A DNA stretch of 64,000 nucleotides, taken from NCBI RefSeq assembly GCF_026236535.1, contig NZ_JAHTMW010000010.1:62001-126000 (forward strand), read 5' to 3'. The translations under genes were made by a program, and so were the position numbers. This DNA comes from Streptomyces sp. SKN60. GTDB taxonomy: Bacteria > Actinomycetota > Actinomycetes > Streptomycetales > Streptomycetaceae. Below the pieces are notes generated by a model that searched no databases, was not told the origin of the DNA, and saw only the letters and a list, made by a program, of their open reading frames with translations. This document shows positions 26,676 through 37,115 of this stretch, one piece after another (the stretch's first letter is position 1; the number at the start of each line of letters is the position of its first letter).

Positions 26676-27835
26676 CCCCGCCACAGCACGGCCGCCGCGG
26701 CGAGCAGCAGCACACCGGCACCGCCCGCCAGCGGCGCGAGCAGGCCGACGGGGTGGGACTCCTCGGGGACGGGCTGCGGCCCTGGGCCGAAGTAGCGGCC
26801 GGTGAACCCGGCGACGGCGGCCTTGGGGTCGGCGCCCTTCAGCTTCTTCCCGGCCTCGATCGCGGCGGCCGGGTCGACCGTGCCGTACCCCTTGTCGTCG
26901 CTGCGCCCGCCCTTGGGGCGGCTGCGAGCGGTGTCGACGAGCAGCCGCTGGATCTGCGCGGGCGTCAGGTCGGGGTGGGCGGCCCGGACGAGGGCGACGG
27001 CGCCGGAGACGAAGGCGGCGGCCGCGCTGGTGCCCCAGCCCTCGTAGTAGCGGCGGTCGGGGTCGGCGATGACGATGTCGACGCCGGGGGCGCTGACCGT
27101 GGCGTACCAGCGGCTGGTGGAGAAGGAGGCGTGGGTGCCGTAGCGGTCCACGGCGGCGACGGCGATGACGCCCGGGTAGGCGGCGGGGTACGAGATGTGG
27201 TCGCCCTTCTCGCCGCCGTTGCCGGCGGAGGCGACGACGGAGACGCCCTTGCCGAGGGCGTACTGCACGGCGGCGTCCTCGCCCGCGTCGGGGTGGGCGG
27301 ACTCGGAGTCGTCGCCGAGGGAGAGGTTGATGACGTCGGCGCCGTGGTCGGCGGCCCAGCGGATGCCTTCGGCGAGCGCGGTGCCGCGGGTCTTGCGGGC
27401 CTTGTCGCGGGCCTTGTCGGTGCCTTCGAGGATGACCCGGACGGGCAGGATCCTGACCTTGGGCGCGATGCCGAGGACGCCGTCCTGGCCGCCGGGGCCG
27501 TGGCCGTGGCCGGCGATGATCCCGGCCATCGCGGTGCCGTGCCGGGCCCAGGCGCGGTCGCCGCGCTCGGCGCCGAAGCCGACCAGGTCGGTGCCGGGCA
27601 GCACGGAGCCGGCCAGGTCGGGGTGGGTGGCGTCGACGCCGGTGTCGAGGACGGCGACGGTGATGCCGGTGCCGCGGGTGGTCTGCCAGGCCTTGCCGGT
27701 GTGCAGGGCCTCCAGGCCCCACTGGCGGGCCCGGATGGTGTCGGCGTACGCGGGCGTGGCCGTCGCCGGGAGCACGGTGAAGGCGGCGGCGAGCAGCGCG
27801 GAGACGGCGGCGGTACGGCGCGGGCGCGGGGTCAC
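26663..27835 (-). CDS. Mycosin-type (type VII-associated) subtilisin protease
   Basis: 390 residues. Signal peptide (AAVSALLAAAFTVLPATATPAYA), S8 peptidase with catalytic Asp in VAVLDTGVDATHPD, His in RHGTAMAGIIAG and Ser in GWGTSAAAAFVSG, and a C-terminal membrane helix (LLAPLAGGAGVLLLAAAAVLW) followed by a basic tail. This is the MycP layout: an extracellular protease anchored in the membrane. MycP proteins stabilize and process ESX type VII substrates, yet no eccB/C/D/E or WXG100 gene is in the window. GTG start overlaps the upstream TGA (GTGA), so translation is coupled. Confidence 0.9.
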   Translation of the reverse strand: MTPRPRRTAAVSALLAAAFTVLPATATPAYADTIRARQWGLEALHTGKAWQTTRGTGITVAVLDTGVDATHPDLAGSVLPGTDLVGFGAERGDRAWARHGTAMAGIIAGHGHGPGGQDGVLGIAPKVRILPVRVILEGTDKARDKARKTRGTALAEGIRWAADHGADVINLSLGDDSESAHPDAGEDAAVQYALGKGVSVVASAGNGGEKGDHISYPAAYPGVIAVAAVDRYGTHASFSTSRWYATVSAPGVDIVIADPDRRYYEGWGTSAAAAFVSGAVALVRAAHPDLTPAQIQRLLVDTARSRPKGGRSDDKGYGTVDPAAAIEAGKKLKGADPKAAVAGFTGRYFGPGPQPVPEESHPVGLLAPLAGGAGVLLLAAAAVLWRGARR

Positions 27836-29121
27836 CCCTGGTCCTCCCGGTCGAGGGTGGCGGCGACGGTTCCGCGCAGGGCGCGTTCGACGGCGTCGGC
27901 GACGCCCTTGGCCTCGTGGCCGAGGCCGGCCTGGGCCACGGGGGTGTCCCGCTTGCCGGACATGGCCCGGTCGGCGGGCTCGGGCGCGGCGACGGCGCGG
28001 CCGTCGGCGAAGCCGGAGACGGCGGTGACGACGACGGGCAGGTCGGGCAGGATGTGCCGCCACCAGCTGCCGCGCTGCGCGGCGCCGAAGCCGGCGGCGA
28101 CGGTGCCGGGGGCGGCCAGCGCGGGCCCGGGTTCGTCGACGGCGCGGGAGCCGAGGGTGCGCATGGTGGCGGGGTCGGCCCCGGTGAAGACCAGGGCGAC
28201 GGTGATGACGCGGGAGGACGTGGCGTCGGTGTAGGTGGCGCGCAGCACGCGTTCGCAGCCGACGGCGGCGAGCGCGGTGTTCAGGGCGCCGGGCAGGCTG
28301 GTGGGGCCGCAGGGCGCGTCGGGGGCGACGACGATCCGGGTCCAGGTGCGGGTGGCGCCGCCAGGTCCGGCGGAGGGTCCGGCGAGGGTCTGCGGGAAGA
28401 GGGTGTCGACGGGGGCGTCGTGCCAGAGGGCGCGGGCCTCTTCGTAACCGCGCGGTTCGGCGGGCTCGCCCGCGCCGCTGCCGGCGAGCACCGCGCCGGC
28501 CAGGGCGCCGCCGACGAGTCCGAGGGCGAGCACGCCGCACACGGCGGCGGCCACGGTGCGGCGCGGGTCGCGGTCCCGGATGGGCCGCAGCCGGGTGGTG
28601 GTCTCGGCGGGCGCCTCGCCGCCGAGGGCCCAGGGGTCGTACGCGTACGGGGGCACGGGGGCCGGGCGCGGGGCGTGCGCGGGGGCCTGCGCCGGACTCG
28701 GGGCGGAGGCTTCCGCGTATGCGTGGGGCGTGCGGGAACCGGGGACCGGTCGCGAGGCGGGCTCCGGGGCGCGGCCGGGCACGGGTGTCTGGGGCAGGCG
28801 CGGGCCCGGGCCCGGGCCGTGGGCGGCGCCGGACGGTGCGGCGGCGCGGTGGTCCCGTACCGGACGGAGCCGGGTCGTCGTCTCCACCGGGGTCTCGGCC
28901 GGCGCTCCCGGCACCCCGGGTGCGGCGGGCATCGGGCGCTCCGGCGGGAGCGGCTGGGAGACGGAGCGCGGGCGGGCCGGGGCGGGCCGGGGCGGCGTCT
29001 TCGGCTCGGGGGCGGCGGCACTCCGGCCCGGGGCCTTGGGCACGGGCGCCGCGGAACCGGGCTCCGGCGGCAGGAGGGCCTCGGTGATGCGGGACACGGG
29101 GCGCTGCGGCTCGGTCGTCAT
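27832..29121 (-). CDS. Proline-rich single-pass membrane protein coupled to mycosin
   Basis: 429 residues, function unknown. Residues 1-~190 are a proline/alanine-rich cytoplasmic region with two copies of the motif ETTTRLRP(V/I)RD. One membrane helix follows (TVAAAVCGVLALGLVGGALAGAVL). The ~210-residue outer domain has an isolated Cys pair (APCGPTSLPGALNTALAAVGC) and no known family pattern. It overlaps the mycosin gene by 4 bp, so the two probably act together at the membrane, possibly as anchor or substrate-presenting partner. Start ATG 29121. Confidence 0.75.
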   Translation of the reverse strand: MTTEPQRPVSRITEALLPPEPGSAAPVPKAPGRSAAAPEPKTPPRPAPARPRSVSQPLPPERPMPAAPGVPGAPAETPVETTTRLRPVRDHRAAAPSGAAHGPGPGPRLPQTPVPGRAPEPASRPVPGSRTPHAYAEASAPSPAQAPAHAPRPAPVPPYAYDPWALGGEAPAETTTRLRPIRDRDPRRTVAAAVCGVLALGLVGGALAGAVLAGSGAGEPAEPRGYEEARALWHDAPVDTLFPQTLAGPSAGPGGATRTWTRIVVAPDAPCGPTSLPGALNTALAAVGCERVLRATYTDATSSRVITVALVFTGADPATMRTLGSRAVDEPGPALAAPGTVAAGFGAAQRGSWWRHILPDLPVVVTAVSGFADGRAVAAPEPADRAMSGKRDTPVAQAGLGHEAKGVADAVERALRGTVAATLDREDQG

Positions 29122-29235
29122 CCCCGTCCCCCTGGTCGTTCCGCGAAAGCAATGGGCGTCACTCTACGGGCTGTTCCGGGTGGTGCGGGAACGCAGGGGC
29201 TACCCACGCGTAAACCCGTCTGGCAAGCTCGGCCC

Positions 29236-30438
29236 ATGACTCCCCGTGCCGCCGACCGTGCCCGGTACGACCGGGCCACCGCTCATCTCGACGCGCCCGT
29301 CGCCCTTGTCGATCTGGAGGCCTTCGACGCCAACGCCGACGATCTGGTCCGCCGGGCCGGCGGGAAGCCGATCCGGGTCGCGAGCAAGTCGGTGCGGTGC
29401 CGGGCGCTGCTCGAGCGGGTGCTCGCCCGGGAGGGTTTCGCGGGCGTGATGTCGTTCACGCTGGCGGAGTCGCTGTGGCTGGCGCGGGCCGGGTTCGAGG
29501 ACGTGCTGCTCGCCTATCCGTCGGCCGACCGGGCCGGGTTCGCGGAGCTCGCGGGGGACGCGAAGCTGGCGGCCGCGGTGACCGTGATGGTGGACGACGT
29601 GGCCCAGCTCGATCTGATCGAGGCCTCGCGCGCGGGCGGGACCGAGGAGGTGCGGGTCTGTCTGGAGCTGGACACCGCGCTGCGTCTGCTCGGCGGGCGG
29701 GTACGGGTCGGGGCCCGGCGCTCGCCGCTGCGCGAGCCCGCCCAGCTGGCCGAGCTGGCCCGCTCGGTGGTGCGCCGGCCCGGCTTCCGGCTGGTCGGGA
29801 TCATGGCGTACGAGGGGCATGTGGCGGGTGTCGGCGACGCGGTCGCGGGCCGGCCGCTGCGCTCGCGGGCGATCCGGCTGATGCAGTCGGCGGCCCGCAA
29901 GGAGCTGGCGGCCCGCCGGGCCGCGGTGGTGCGGGCGGTGCGCGCGGTGGCGCCGGACCTGGAGTTCGTGAACGGCGGCGGCACCGGCAGTGTGCAGCAC
30001 ACGGCGGCCGAGGATGCGGTGACGGAGATCGCGGCGGGTTCGGGGCTCTATGTGCCGCGCCTGTTCGACAACTACACCTCGTTCACCGGCCGGCCGGCGG
30101 CGCTGTTCGCGCAGCCGGTGGTGCGCCGCCCGGGCGTGGGTGTGGTGACGGTGCTCGGCGGCGGCTACCCCGCGTCGGGCGCCGCGGGCCCGGACCGGCT
30201 GCCCGTCCCGTACCTCCCGGAGGGTCTGCGCTACGACCCGCAGGAGGGCCCGGGCGAGGTCCAGACGCCGTTGCTCGGCTCCCCGGCCGACGACCTCCGC
30301 ATCGGCGACAAGGTGTGGTTCCGCCATGCGAAGGCCGGCGAGCTGTGCGAGCGCTTCGACACGCTGCACCTGGTGGACGGCGACCGGGTGACGGCCGCCG
30401 TCCCGACGTACCGGGGCGAGGGGCAGACCTTCCTCTAG
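29236..30438 (+). CDS. Alanine-racemase-fold amino acid deaminase/aldolase
   Basis: 400 residues. N-terminal PLP barrel with the lysine in KPIRVASKSVRCR, then GVMSFTLAESLWLARAGF and VNGGGTGSVQH (phosphate-binding), and a C-terminal beta domain ending KVWFRHAKAGELCERFDTLH. The fold matches D-threonine aldolase / D-serine dehydratase-like fold III PLP enzymes, including the C-terminal metal-binding HxxxxGEL-type pattern. The substrate is probably a D-amino acid. ATG 29236; monocistronic. Confidence 0.82.
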   Translation: MTPRAADRARYDRATAHLDAPVALVDLEAFDANADDLVRRAGGKPIRVASKSVRCRALLERVLAREGFAGVMSFTLAESLWLARAGFEDVLLAYPSADRAGFAELAGDAKLAAAVTVMVDDVAQLDLIEASRAGGTEEVRVCLELDTALRLLGGRVRVGARRSPLREPAQLAELARSVVRRPGFRLVGIMAYEGHVAGVGDAVAGRPLRSRAIRLMQSAARKELAARRAAVVRAVRAVAPDLEFVNGGGTGSVQHTAAEDAVTEIAAGSGLYVPRLFDNYTSFTGRPAALFAQPVVRRPGVGVVTVLGGGYPASGAAGPDRLPVPYLPEGLRYDPQEGPGEVQTPLLGSPADDLRIGDKVWFRHAKAGELCERFDTLHLVDGDRVTAAVPTYRGEGQTFL

Positions 30439-30470
30439 AGCAGGTCCGGAGGAGGTCTGGAGCAGGGGGC

Positions 30471-31262
30471 CTAGAGCGGGGTCACGTACGCGCCGGAGAT
30501 GCCGCCGTCGACGAGGAAGTCGGTGGCGTTGATGAACGAGGAGTCGTCGCTCGCGAGGAAGGCGACCGCGGCGGCGATCTCCTCGGCCTCGGCGAAGCGG
30601 CCGACCGGGATGTGCACCAGGCGGCGCGCGGCCCGCTCGGGGTCCTTGGCGAACAGCTCCTGGAGCAGCGGCGTGTTGACCGGCCCCGGGCAGAGCGCGT
30701 TGACCCGGATGCCCTCGCGGGCGAACTGCACGCCGAGCTCGCGGGACATGGCGAGGACGCCGCCCTTGGAGGCGGTGTAGGAGATCTGGCTGGTGGCCGC
30801 GCCCATGATGGCGACGAAGGACGCGGTGTTGATGATGGAGCCCCTGCCCTGGCGCCGCATGTACGGCAGGGCGGCCTTGCAGCACAGGTAGACCGAGGTG
30901 AGGTTGACGTCCTGGACGCGCTTCCAGGCCTCCAGGCCGGTCTCCAGGATGGAGTCGTCGTCGGGCGGGGAGATCCCGGCGTTGTTGAAGGCGATGTCGA
31001 CGGAGCCGTAGGTGTCGAAGGCGACCTTGAAGAGGTTCTCGACCTCCTCCGGGTCGGTGACGTCGACCTTCACGAAGGTGCCGCCCACCTCTTCGGCGGC
31101 GGCCTTGCCGGCCCGCTCGTCGATGTCGCCGCAGACCACGTGGGCGCCCTCGGAGGCGAGCCGGCGGGCGGTGGCGAGGCCGATGCCGCTGCCGGCGCCG
31201 GTGATGACGGCGGTGCGGCCCACGAGCCGGCGGCAGATGATCTCTTCGGTGGTGTCGGTCAT
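30471..31262 (-). CDS. SDR family oxidoreductase
   Basis: 263 residues, classical short-chain dehydrogenase: TGAGSGIG cofactor loop, NNAG motif, catalytic Ser in NTASFVAIMG, and YTASK (Tyr and Lys). It is third in the glnA4-aldehyde dehydrogenase-SDR operon, 6 bp past the dehydrogenase stop. Likely an NAD(P)-dependent alcohol/aldehyde interconversion in the same gamma-glutamyl amine pathway; the substrate is not readable. Confidence 0.9.
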   Translation of the reverse strand: MTDTTEEIICRRLVGRTAVITGAGSGIGLATARRLASEGAHVVCGDIDERAGKAAAEEVGGTFVKVDVTDPEEVENLFKVAFDTYGSVDIAFNNAGISPPDDDSILETGLEAWKRVQDVNLTSVYLCCKAALPYMRRQGRGSIINTASFVAIMGAATSQISYTASKGGVLAMSRELGVQFAREGIRVNALCPGPVNTPLLQELFAKDPERAARRLVHIPVGRFAEAEEIAAAVAFLASDDSSFINATDFLVDGGISGAYVTPL

Positions 31263-31268
31263 GGGTGC

Positions 31269-32651
31269 TCAGGCCTCCGTGCTGATGAAGACGTTCTTGG
31301 TTTCGGTGAAGGCGGTCAGGGCGTCGGGGCCCAGTTCGCGGCCGAGGCCGGACTGGCCGAAGCCGCCGAAGGGGGTCCAGTAGCGGACGCTGGAGTGGGA
31401 GTTGACGGAGAGGTTGCCGGCCCGGACGGCGCGGGAGGCGCGCAGCGCGCGGCCGACGTCGCGGGTCCAGATCGAGCCGGACAGTCCGTACGGGGTGGCG
31501 TTGGCGAGCCGGATCGCGTCGGCCTCGTCCTCGAAGGGCAGGACGACGGCGACGGGTCCGAAGACCTCCTCGACGGCGCAGGGCGCGTCCTCGGGCAGGC
31601 CGGTGAGGACGGTGGGCGGGAACCAGAAGCCGGGGCCCTCGGGGGCCTTGCCGCGGATGCCGGGCAGCGTGTCGGGCACGTACGAGCGGACCCGCTCCAG
31701 CTGGGCGCGGGAGATGAGCGGGCCCATCTGGGTGCGCTCGTCGAGGGGGTCGCCGACGACGATCTCCTGGATCGCCGGGGTGAGGAGCTCCAGGAAGCGG
31801 TCGTACACGCTGCGCTGGACGAGGATGCGGGTGCGGGCGCAGCAGTCCTGTCCGCTGTTGTCGAGGAAGGACATCGGTGTGGCGGCCGCCGCGGCTGCCA
31901 GGTCGGCGTCGGCGAAGACGATGTTGGGGCTCTTGCCGCCGAGTTCGAGGGTGACCCGCTTCACCTGGTCCGCGGCCCTCGCCATGATGCCCTTGCCGAC
32001 CCGGGTGGAACCGGTGAAGACGATCTTGGCGACGCCGGGGTGGTCGACGAGGGCGGTGCCGGCCACCGGGCCCTCGCCGGGGAGCACCTGGAGGAGGCCT
32101 TCCGGCAGGCCGGCCTCCAGGGCGAGTTCGGCGAGCCGGAGCGCGGTCAGCGGGGTGGTCTCGGCGGGCTTGAGGAGGACGGCGTTGCCGGCGGCGAGGG
32201 CCGGGGCGGTGGCCCAGGCGGCGATCGGCATCGGGAAGTTCCAGGGCGCGATGACGCCGATCACGCCGAGGGGTTCGAGGATGGTGATGTCGAGCCCGCC
32301 GGGGACGGGGATCTGGCGCCCGTTGAGGCGTTCCACTCCCCCGGCCGCGTAGTCGAGGAGGTCGCGGACGTTGCCGGCCTCCCAGCGGGCGTTGCCGAGG
32401 GTGTGGCCGGCCTCGCGGACCTCCAGGAGGGCGAGTTCCTCGGCGTGGGCGTCGACGACGGCGGCGAAGCGGCGCAGGATCCGGGCCCGGTCGGCGGGCG
32501 CGGCGGCGGCCCAGGACGTCTGGGCGGCCGTGGCCCGTACGACGGCGGCGTCGACGTCGGCCGTGGTGGCGGCCGGGACGGTGGCGATGACCTCCTCGGT
32601 CGCCGGGTTCAGTACCTGGAGCTCGGTGCGTTCCAAGGGGGTGGTCCTCAC
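31269..32651 (-). CDS. Aldehyde dehydrogenase of the gamma-glutamyl pathway
   Basis: 460 residues, ALDH superfamily. PWNFPMPIAAWATAPALAAGN (NAD binding), VTLELGGKSPNIVF (general base Glu), GQDCCARTRI (catalytic Cys), EEVFGPVAVVLPFE. The GTG start overlaps the glnA4 TGA (GTGA), showing translational coupling. It probably oxidizes a gamma-glutamyl aldehyde derived from ethanolamine or a polyamine to the corresponding acid, as PuuC does for putrescine. Confidence 0.92.
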   Translation of the reverse strand: MRTTPLERTELQVLNPATEEVIATVPAATTADVDAAVVRATAAQTSWAAAAPADRARILRRFAAVVDAHAEELALLEVREAGHTLGNARWEAGNVRDLLDYAAGGVERLNGRQIPVPGGLDITILEPLGVIGVIAPWNFPMPIAAWATAPALAAGNAVLLKPAETTPLTALRLAELALEAGLPEGLLQVLPGEGPVAGTALVDHPGVAKIVFTGSTRVGKGIMARAADQVKRVTLELGGKSPNIVFADADLAAAAAATPMSFLDNSGQDCCARTRILVQRSVYDRFLELLTPAIQEIVVGDPLDERTQMGPLISRAQLERVRSYVPDTLPGIRGKAPEGPGFWFPPTVLTGLPEDAPCAVEEVFGPVAVVLPFEDEADAIRLANATPYGLSGSIWTRDVGRALRASRAVRAGNLSVNSHSSVRYWTPFGGFGQSGLGRELGPDALTAFTETKNVFISTEA

Positions 32652-34012
32652 ATGCGTTCGAAGGAGCGGCGCAGTTCCCAGTCGGTGACGGCGGCGTCGT
32701 ACGCGTCGAGCTCGACGCGCGCCATGTTGCGGTAGTGGGCGACGACCTCGGCGCCGAAGGCGGCCTTGGCGATCTCGCTGTTCTCCCAGAGCTCGGCGGC
32801 CTCGCGCAGGGTGGTGGGGACGTGCGCGTAGTCGGCGGCGTAGGCGTTGCCGGTGCAGGCGGGCGGGAGTTCGAGGCCCTGCTCGATGCCGTACAGGCCG
32901 GCGGCGACGAGTCCGGCGACGGCGAGGTAGGGGTTGACGTCTCCGCCGGGGAGGCGGTTCTCGAAGCGGGTGGAGCGGCCGTGGCCGACGGTGCGCAGGG
33001 CGCAGGTGCGGTTGTCGCGGCCCCAGGCGACGGCGGTGGGGGCGAAGGAGCCGGGCTGGAAGCGCTTGTACGAGTTGATGTTGGGCGCGTAGAGGAGGGA
33101 GAAGTCCCGGAGCGCGGCCAGCTGCCCCGCGAGGAAGTGCCGCATCACGTCGGACATGCCGTCCGGCCCGTCGCCGGCCATCACGTTCACGCCGTCGGCG
33201 TTCTGCAGCGACAGGTGGATGTGGCAGGAGTTGCCCTCGCGCTCGTTGTACTTCGCCATGAAGGTGAGCGAGCAGCCCTCCTGGGCGGCGATCTCCTTGG
33301 CGCCGGTCTTGTAGACGGCGTGCTGGTCGCAGGTGACGAGCGCCTCGGCGTACTTGAAGGCGATCTCGTGCTGGCCGGGGTTGCACTCGCCCTTGGCGGA
33401 CTCGACGGTGAGGCCGGCGCCGGCCATCTCGTTGCGGATGCGGCGCAGCAGCGGCTCGATCCGGCCGGTGCCGAGGACCGAGTAGTCGATGTTGTACTGG
33501 TTCGCGGGGGTCAGGCCCCGGTAGCCGGCGTCCCAGGCCTGCTCGTAGGTGTCCCGGAAGACGATGAACTCGAGCTCGGTGCCGACGTGGGCGGTGTAGC
33601 CGTGGGCGGCGAGGCGGTCGAGCTGGCGGCGCAGGATCTGGCGCGGGGCCGCGACGACGGGGGTGCCGTCCTCCCAGGCGAGGTCGGCGGTCACCATGGC
33701 GGTGGCCTCGTTCCAGGGGAGGCGGCGCAGGGTGGAGAGGTCGGGGCGCATGGCGAAGTCGCCGTAGCCGCGGTCCCAGGAGGACATCTCGTAGCCGTCG
33801 ACGGTGTTCATCTCGGTGTCGACGGCCAGAAGATAGTTGCAGCCCTCGGTGCCGTGGTCGAGCACCTCGTCGAGGAAGAACGGTGCGGCGAACCGCTTGC
33901 CCTGGAGCCTGCCCTGCATGTCGGGGAAGGCCAGGACGACGGTGTCGATCTCGCCGCTCGCGACGAGCGAGCGGAGCTCGTCGACGGAGAGCGGGGGTGT
34001 GCGGTCTGCCAC
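32648..34012 (-). CDS. glnA4: Glutamine-synthetase-like gamma-glutamylamine ligase (GlnA4 type)
   Basis: 454 residues of the GS-II-like group. VLAFPDMQGRLQGKRF, the Mg site HVGTELEFIVF, NPGQHEIAF, and GNSCHIHLSL are GS active-site motifs, and the tail keeps ENRLPGGDVNPYLA. Unlike true GlnA it lacks the adenylylation Tyr context and is shorter. The order ligase-ALDH-SDR with FadR regulator, permease and glutamyl hydrolase matches the S. coelicolor SCO1613 locus, whose enzyme makes gamma-glutamylethanolamide. The amine specificity here is inferred by synteny only. GTG 34012 has GGAGGAG upstream. Confidence 0.85.
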   Translation of the reverse strand: MADRTPPLSVDELRSLVASGEIDTVVLAFPDMQGRLQGKRFAAPFFLDEVLDHGTEGCNYLLAVDTEMNTVDGYEMSSWDRGYGDFAMRPDLSTLRRLPWNEATAMVTADLAWEDGTPVVAAPRQILRRQLDRLAAHGYTAHVGTELEFIVFRDTYEQAWDAGYRGLTPANQYNIDYSVLGTGRIEPLLRRIRNEMAGAGLTVESAKGECNPGQHEIAFKYAEALVTCDQHAVYKTGAKEIAAQEGCSLTFMAKYNEREGNSCHIHLSLQNADGVNVMAGDGPDGMSDVMRHFLAGQLAALRDFSLLYAPNINSYKRFQPGSFAPTAVAWGRDNRTCALRTVGHGRSTRFENRLPGGDVNPYLAVAGLVAAGLYGIEQGLELPPACTGNAYAADYAHVPTTLREAAELWENSEIAKAAFGAEVVAHYRNMARVELDAYDAAVTDWELRRSFERM

Positions 34013-34046
34013 GGGAATACTCCTCCTTCGGCCTGCCGGGAGCCAT

Positions 34047-34068
34047 AAGGTATTGCGAAGAACCATTG
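34047..34068. promoter_or_regulatory. Putative FadR-family operator 1
   Basis: 22-bp site beginning AAGGTAT and ending CCATTG, between the divergent glnA4 and regulator genes. A matching 22-bp site (16 identities) lies at 34902-34923 before the permease. Shared position and sequence suggest the FadR-type regulator binds both. Direct reading of sequence; function inferred. Confidence 0.6.
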
Positions 34069-34090
34069 CTTGGGAAGGGGAAACGGCGAG

Positions 34091-34819
34091 GTGGCCAGTA
34101 CGAGTGAATCGGCGGACCGGCTGACGCCCGTGCTGCGCCCGGTGCGCGCGGGCAACGGGTTCGAGGAGGCCCTGGAGCAGATCCTGCAGGTGGTGCGGCT
34201 CGGCCTGGTGCCGGGCGGGGAGCGGCTTCCGGCCGAGCGGGAGCTCGCCGACCGGATGGGGATCAGCCGGGTCACCCTGCGGGAGGTCCTGAAGGTGCTG
34301 CAGGAGCAGGGCCTGGTGGAGAGCCGGCGCGGGCGGTACGGCGGCACGTTCGTGCTGCAGCGCCCGCAGACCGCCGACGAGGCCGAGCTGCGGCGCCGGA
34401 TCGCGGCCGTCGACGTGGAGGACACGCTGCGCTTCCGCGAGGTCCTGGAGACCGGCGCGGCCGGCCTCTGCGCCGCCCACGGCCTGGCCCCGGAGGGCGT
34501 GGAGCGGCTGCGGGCGGCGCTCGCGGCGACCCATGACGCGCCGCTCGGCGACTACCGGCGGCAGGACACCCTGCTCCACCTCACGCTCGCCGAGCTGTCC
34601 GGCTCGCCGACCCTGACGGCGCAGTACGCGGCGGTCCGGGCGACCGTCAACGACCTGCTCGACTGCATCCCGCTGCTCGTACGCAATCTGGAGCACTCGC
34701 AGCACCAGCACGAGGCGCTGGTGGAGGCGGTCCTGGAGGGCGACGCGGACGCGGCGCGCGAGGTGATGCGGGAGCACTGCGCGGGCACGGCGGCGCTGCT
34801 GCGCGGCTTCCTGACGTGA
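34091..34819 (+). CDS. FadR/GntR-family regulator
   Basis: 242 residues. N-terminal winged helix (LPAERELADRMGISRVTLRE with VLKVLQEQGLVESRRGRYGG) followed by a helical FCD ligand-binding domain (RFREVLETGAAGLCAAHG; LLHLTLAELSGSPTLTAQYA; HSQHQHEALVEAVLEGDADA), which usually binds a metal and a small acid. Divergent from glnA4 and next to the permease, so probably controls the amine-utilization genes through the sites at 34047 and 34902. GTG 34091 with GAAGGGGAAACGGCGAG upstream. Confidence 0.88.
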   Translation: MASTSESADRLTPVLRPVRAGNGFEEALEQILQVVRLGLVPGGERLPAERELADRMGISRVTLREVLKVLQEQGLVESRRGRYGGTFVLQRPQTADEAELRRRIAAVDVEDTLRFREVLETGAAGLCAAHGLAPEGVERLRAALAATHDAPLGDYRRQDTLLHLTLAELSGSPTLTAQYAAVRATVNDLLDCIPLLVRNLEHSQHQHEALVEAVLEGDADAAREVMREHCAGTAALLRGFLT

Positions 34820-34901
34820 CGGGGCCGGAGCCCGGGCCGGGCCCCGCGCGCGTAACCGGAAAGTAACGCACGGGACTTGCGCTCTCCGCCCGACGGCCGC
34901 A

Positions 34902-34923
34902 AAGGTATGGCACCAATCCATTG
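34902..34923. promoter_or_regulatory. Putative FadR-family operator 2
   Basis: 22-bp site AAGGTAT...CCATTG, 28 bp before the permease start, matching operator 1 at 16 of 22 positions including both outer blocks. Confidence 0.6.
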
Positions 34924-34950
34924 GGCTCGTTGCGGGGAGCTGACGCTGCC

Positions 34951-36393
<1,443 letters not shown>

Positions 36394-36428
36394 CCCCGGT
36401 CCCGTACCCCGCAACGGAGGAGAACCCC

Positions 36429-37115
36429 GTGCCCAAGCCGCTCATCGGTGTGACGACCTATCTGAACCAGGCCCAGTGGGGGGTGTGGGACCTGCCGGCG
36501 GCGCTGCTGCCGGCCGCGTACCCGCGCCTCGTGCAGGCGAGCGGCGGGCTCGCGGTGCTGCTGCCGCCGGACGTCCCGTCGGCCGCGGCCGAGGCCGTGG
36601 CCCGGCTCGACGGTCTGGTGGTCGCGGGGGGTGCGGACGTCGAGCCGGTACGGTACGGGGCCGAGCCCGACGCCCGCACCGGCCCGCCGGCCCGGGACCG
36701 GGACTCCTGGGAGCTGGCCCTGATCGACGCGGCCCTCGCCGCCGGCACTCCGCTGCTCGGCATCTGCCGGGGCATGCAGCTGCTCAACGTGGCGCTCGGC
36801 GGCACCCTGGTCCAGCACCTCGACGGGCACACGGAGGCGGTCGGCGTGATGGGCCGTCACCCGGTGAACCCGGTCCCGGGCACCCGCTACGCGGCCACGG
36901 TCCCGGAGCGGGCCGAGGTCCCCACGTACCACCACCAGTGTGTCGACGTCCTCGGCAAGAACCTGCTCGCCTCGGCCCACGCCGACGACGGCACGATCGA
37001 GGCGATCGAACTCCCCTCCCCCGCCTGGGCGCTCGGCGTGCAGTGGCACCCGGAGATGGGCGAGGACCTGCGGGTGATGCGGGCCCTGGTGGCGGCGGCG
37101 TCCGTCAGGCGCTGA
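36429..37115 (+). CDS. Gamma-glutamyl-gamma-aminobutyrate hydrolase family protein
   Basis: 228 residues, class I glutamine amidotransferase fold. Nucleophile Cys in LLGICRGMQLLNVA and catalytic His-Glu in GVQWHPE. This is the PuuD group, which removes glutamate from gamma-glutamylated acids, so it would be the last pathway step releasing glutamate and the amine-derived acid (for example glycine from gamma-glutamylglycine). GTG start with GGAGGAG-like upstream. 3' end overlaps the convergent NCS1 permease gene by 11 bp. Confidence 0.88.
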   Translation: MPKPLIGVTTYLNQAQWGVWDLPAALLPAAYPRLVQASGGLAVLLPPDVPSAAAEAVARLDGLVVAGGADVEPVRYGAEPDARTGPPARDRDSWELALIDAALAAGTPLLGICRGMQLLNVALGGTLVQHLDGHTEAVGVMGRHPVNPVPGTRYAATVPERAEVPTYHHQCVDVLGKNLLASAHADDGTIEAIELPSPAWALGVQWHPEMGEDLRVMRALVAAASVRR

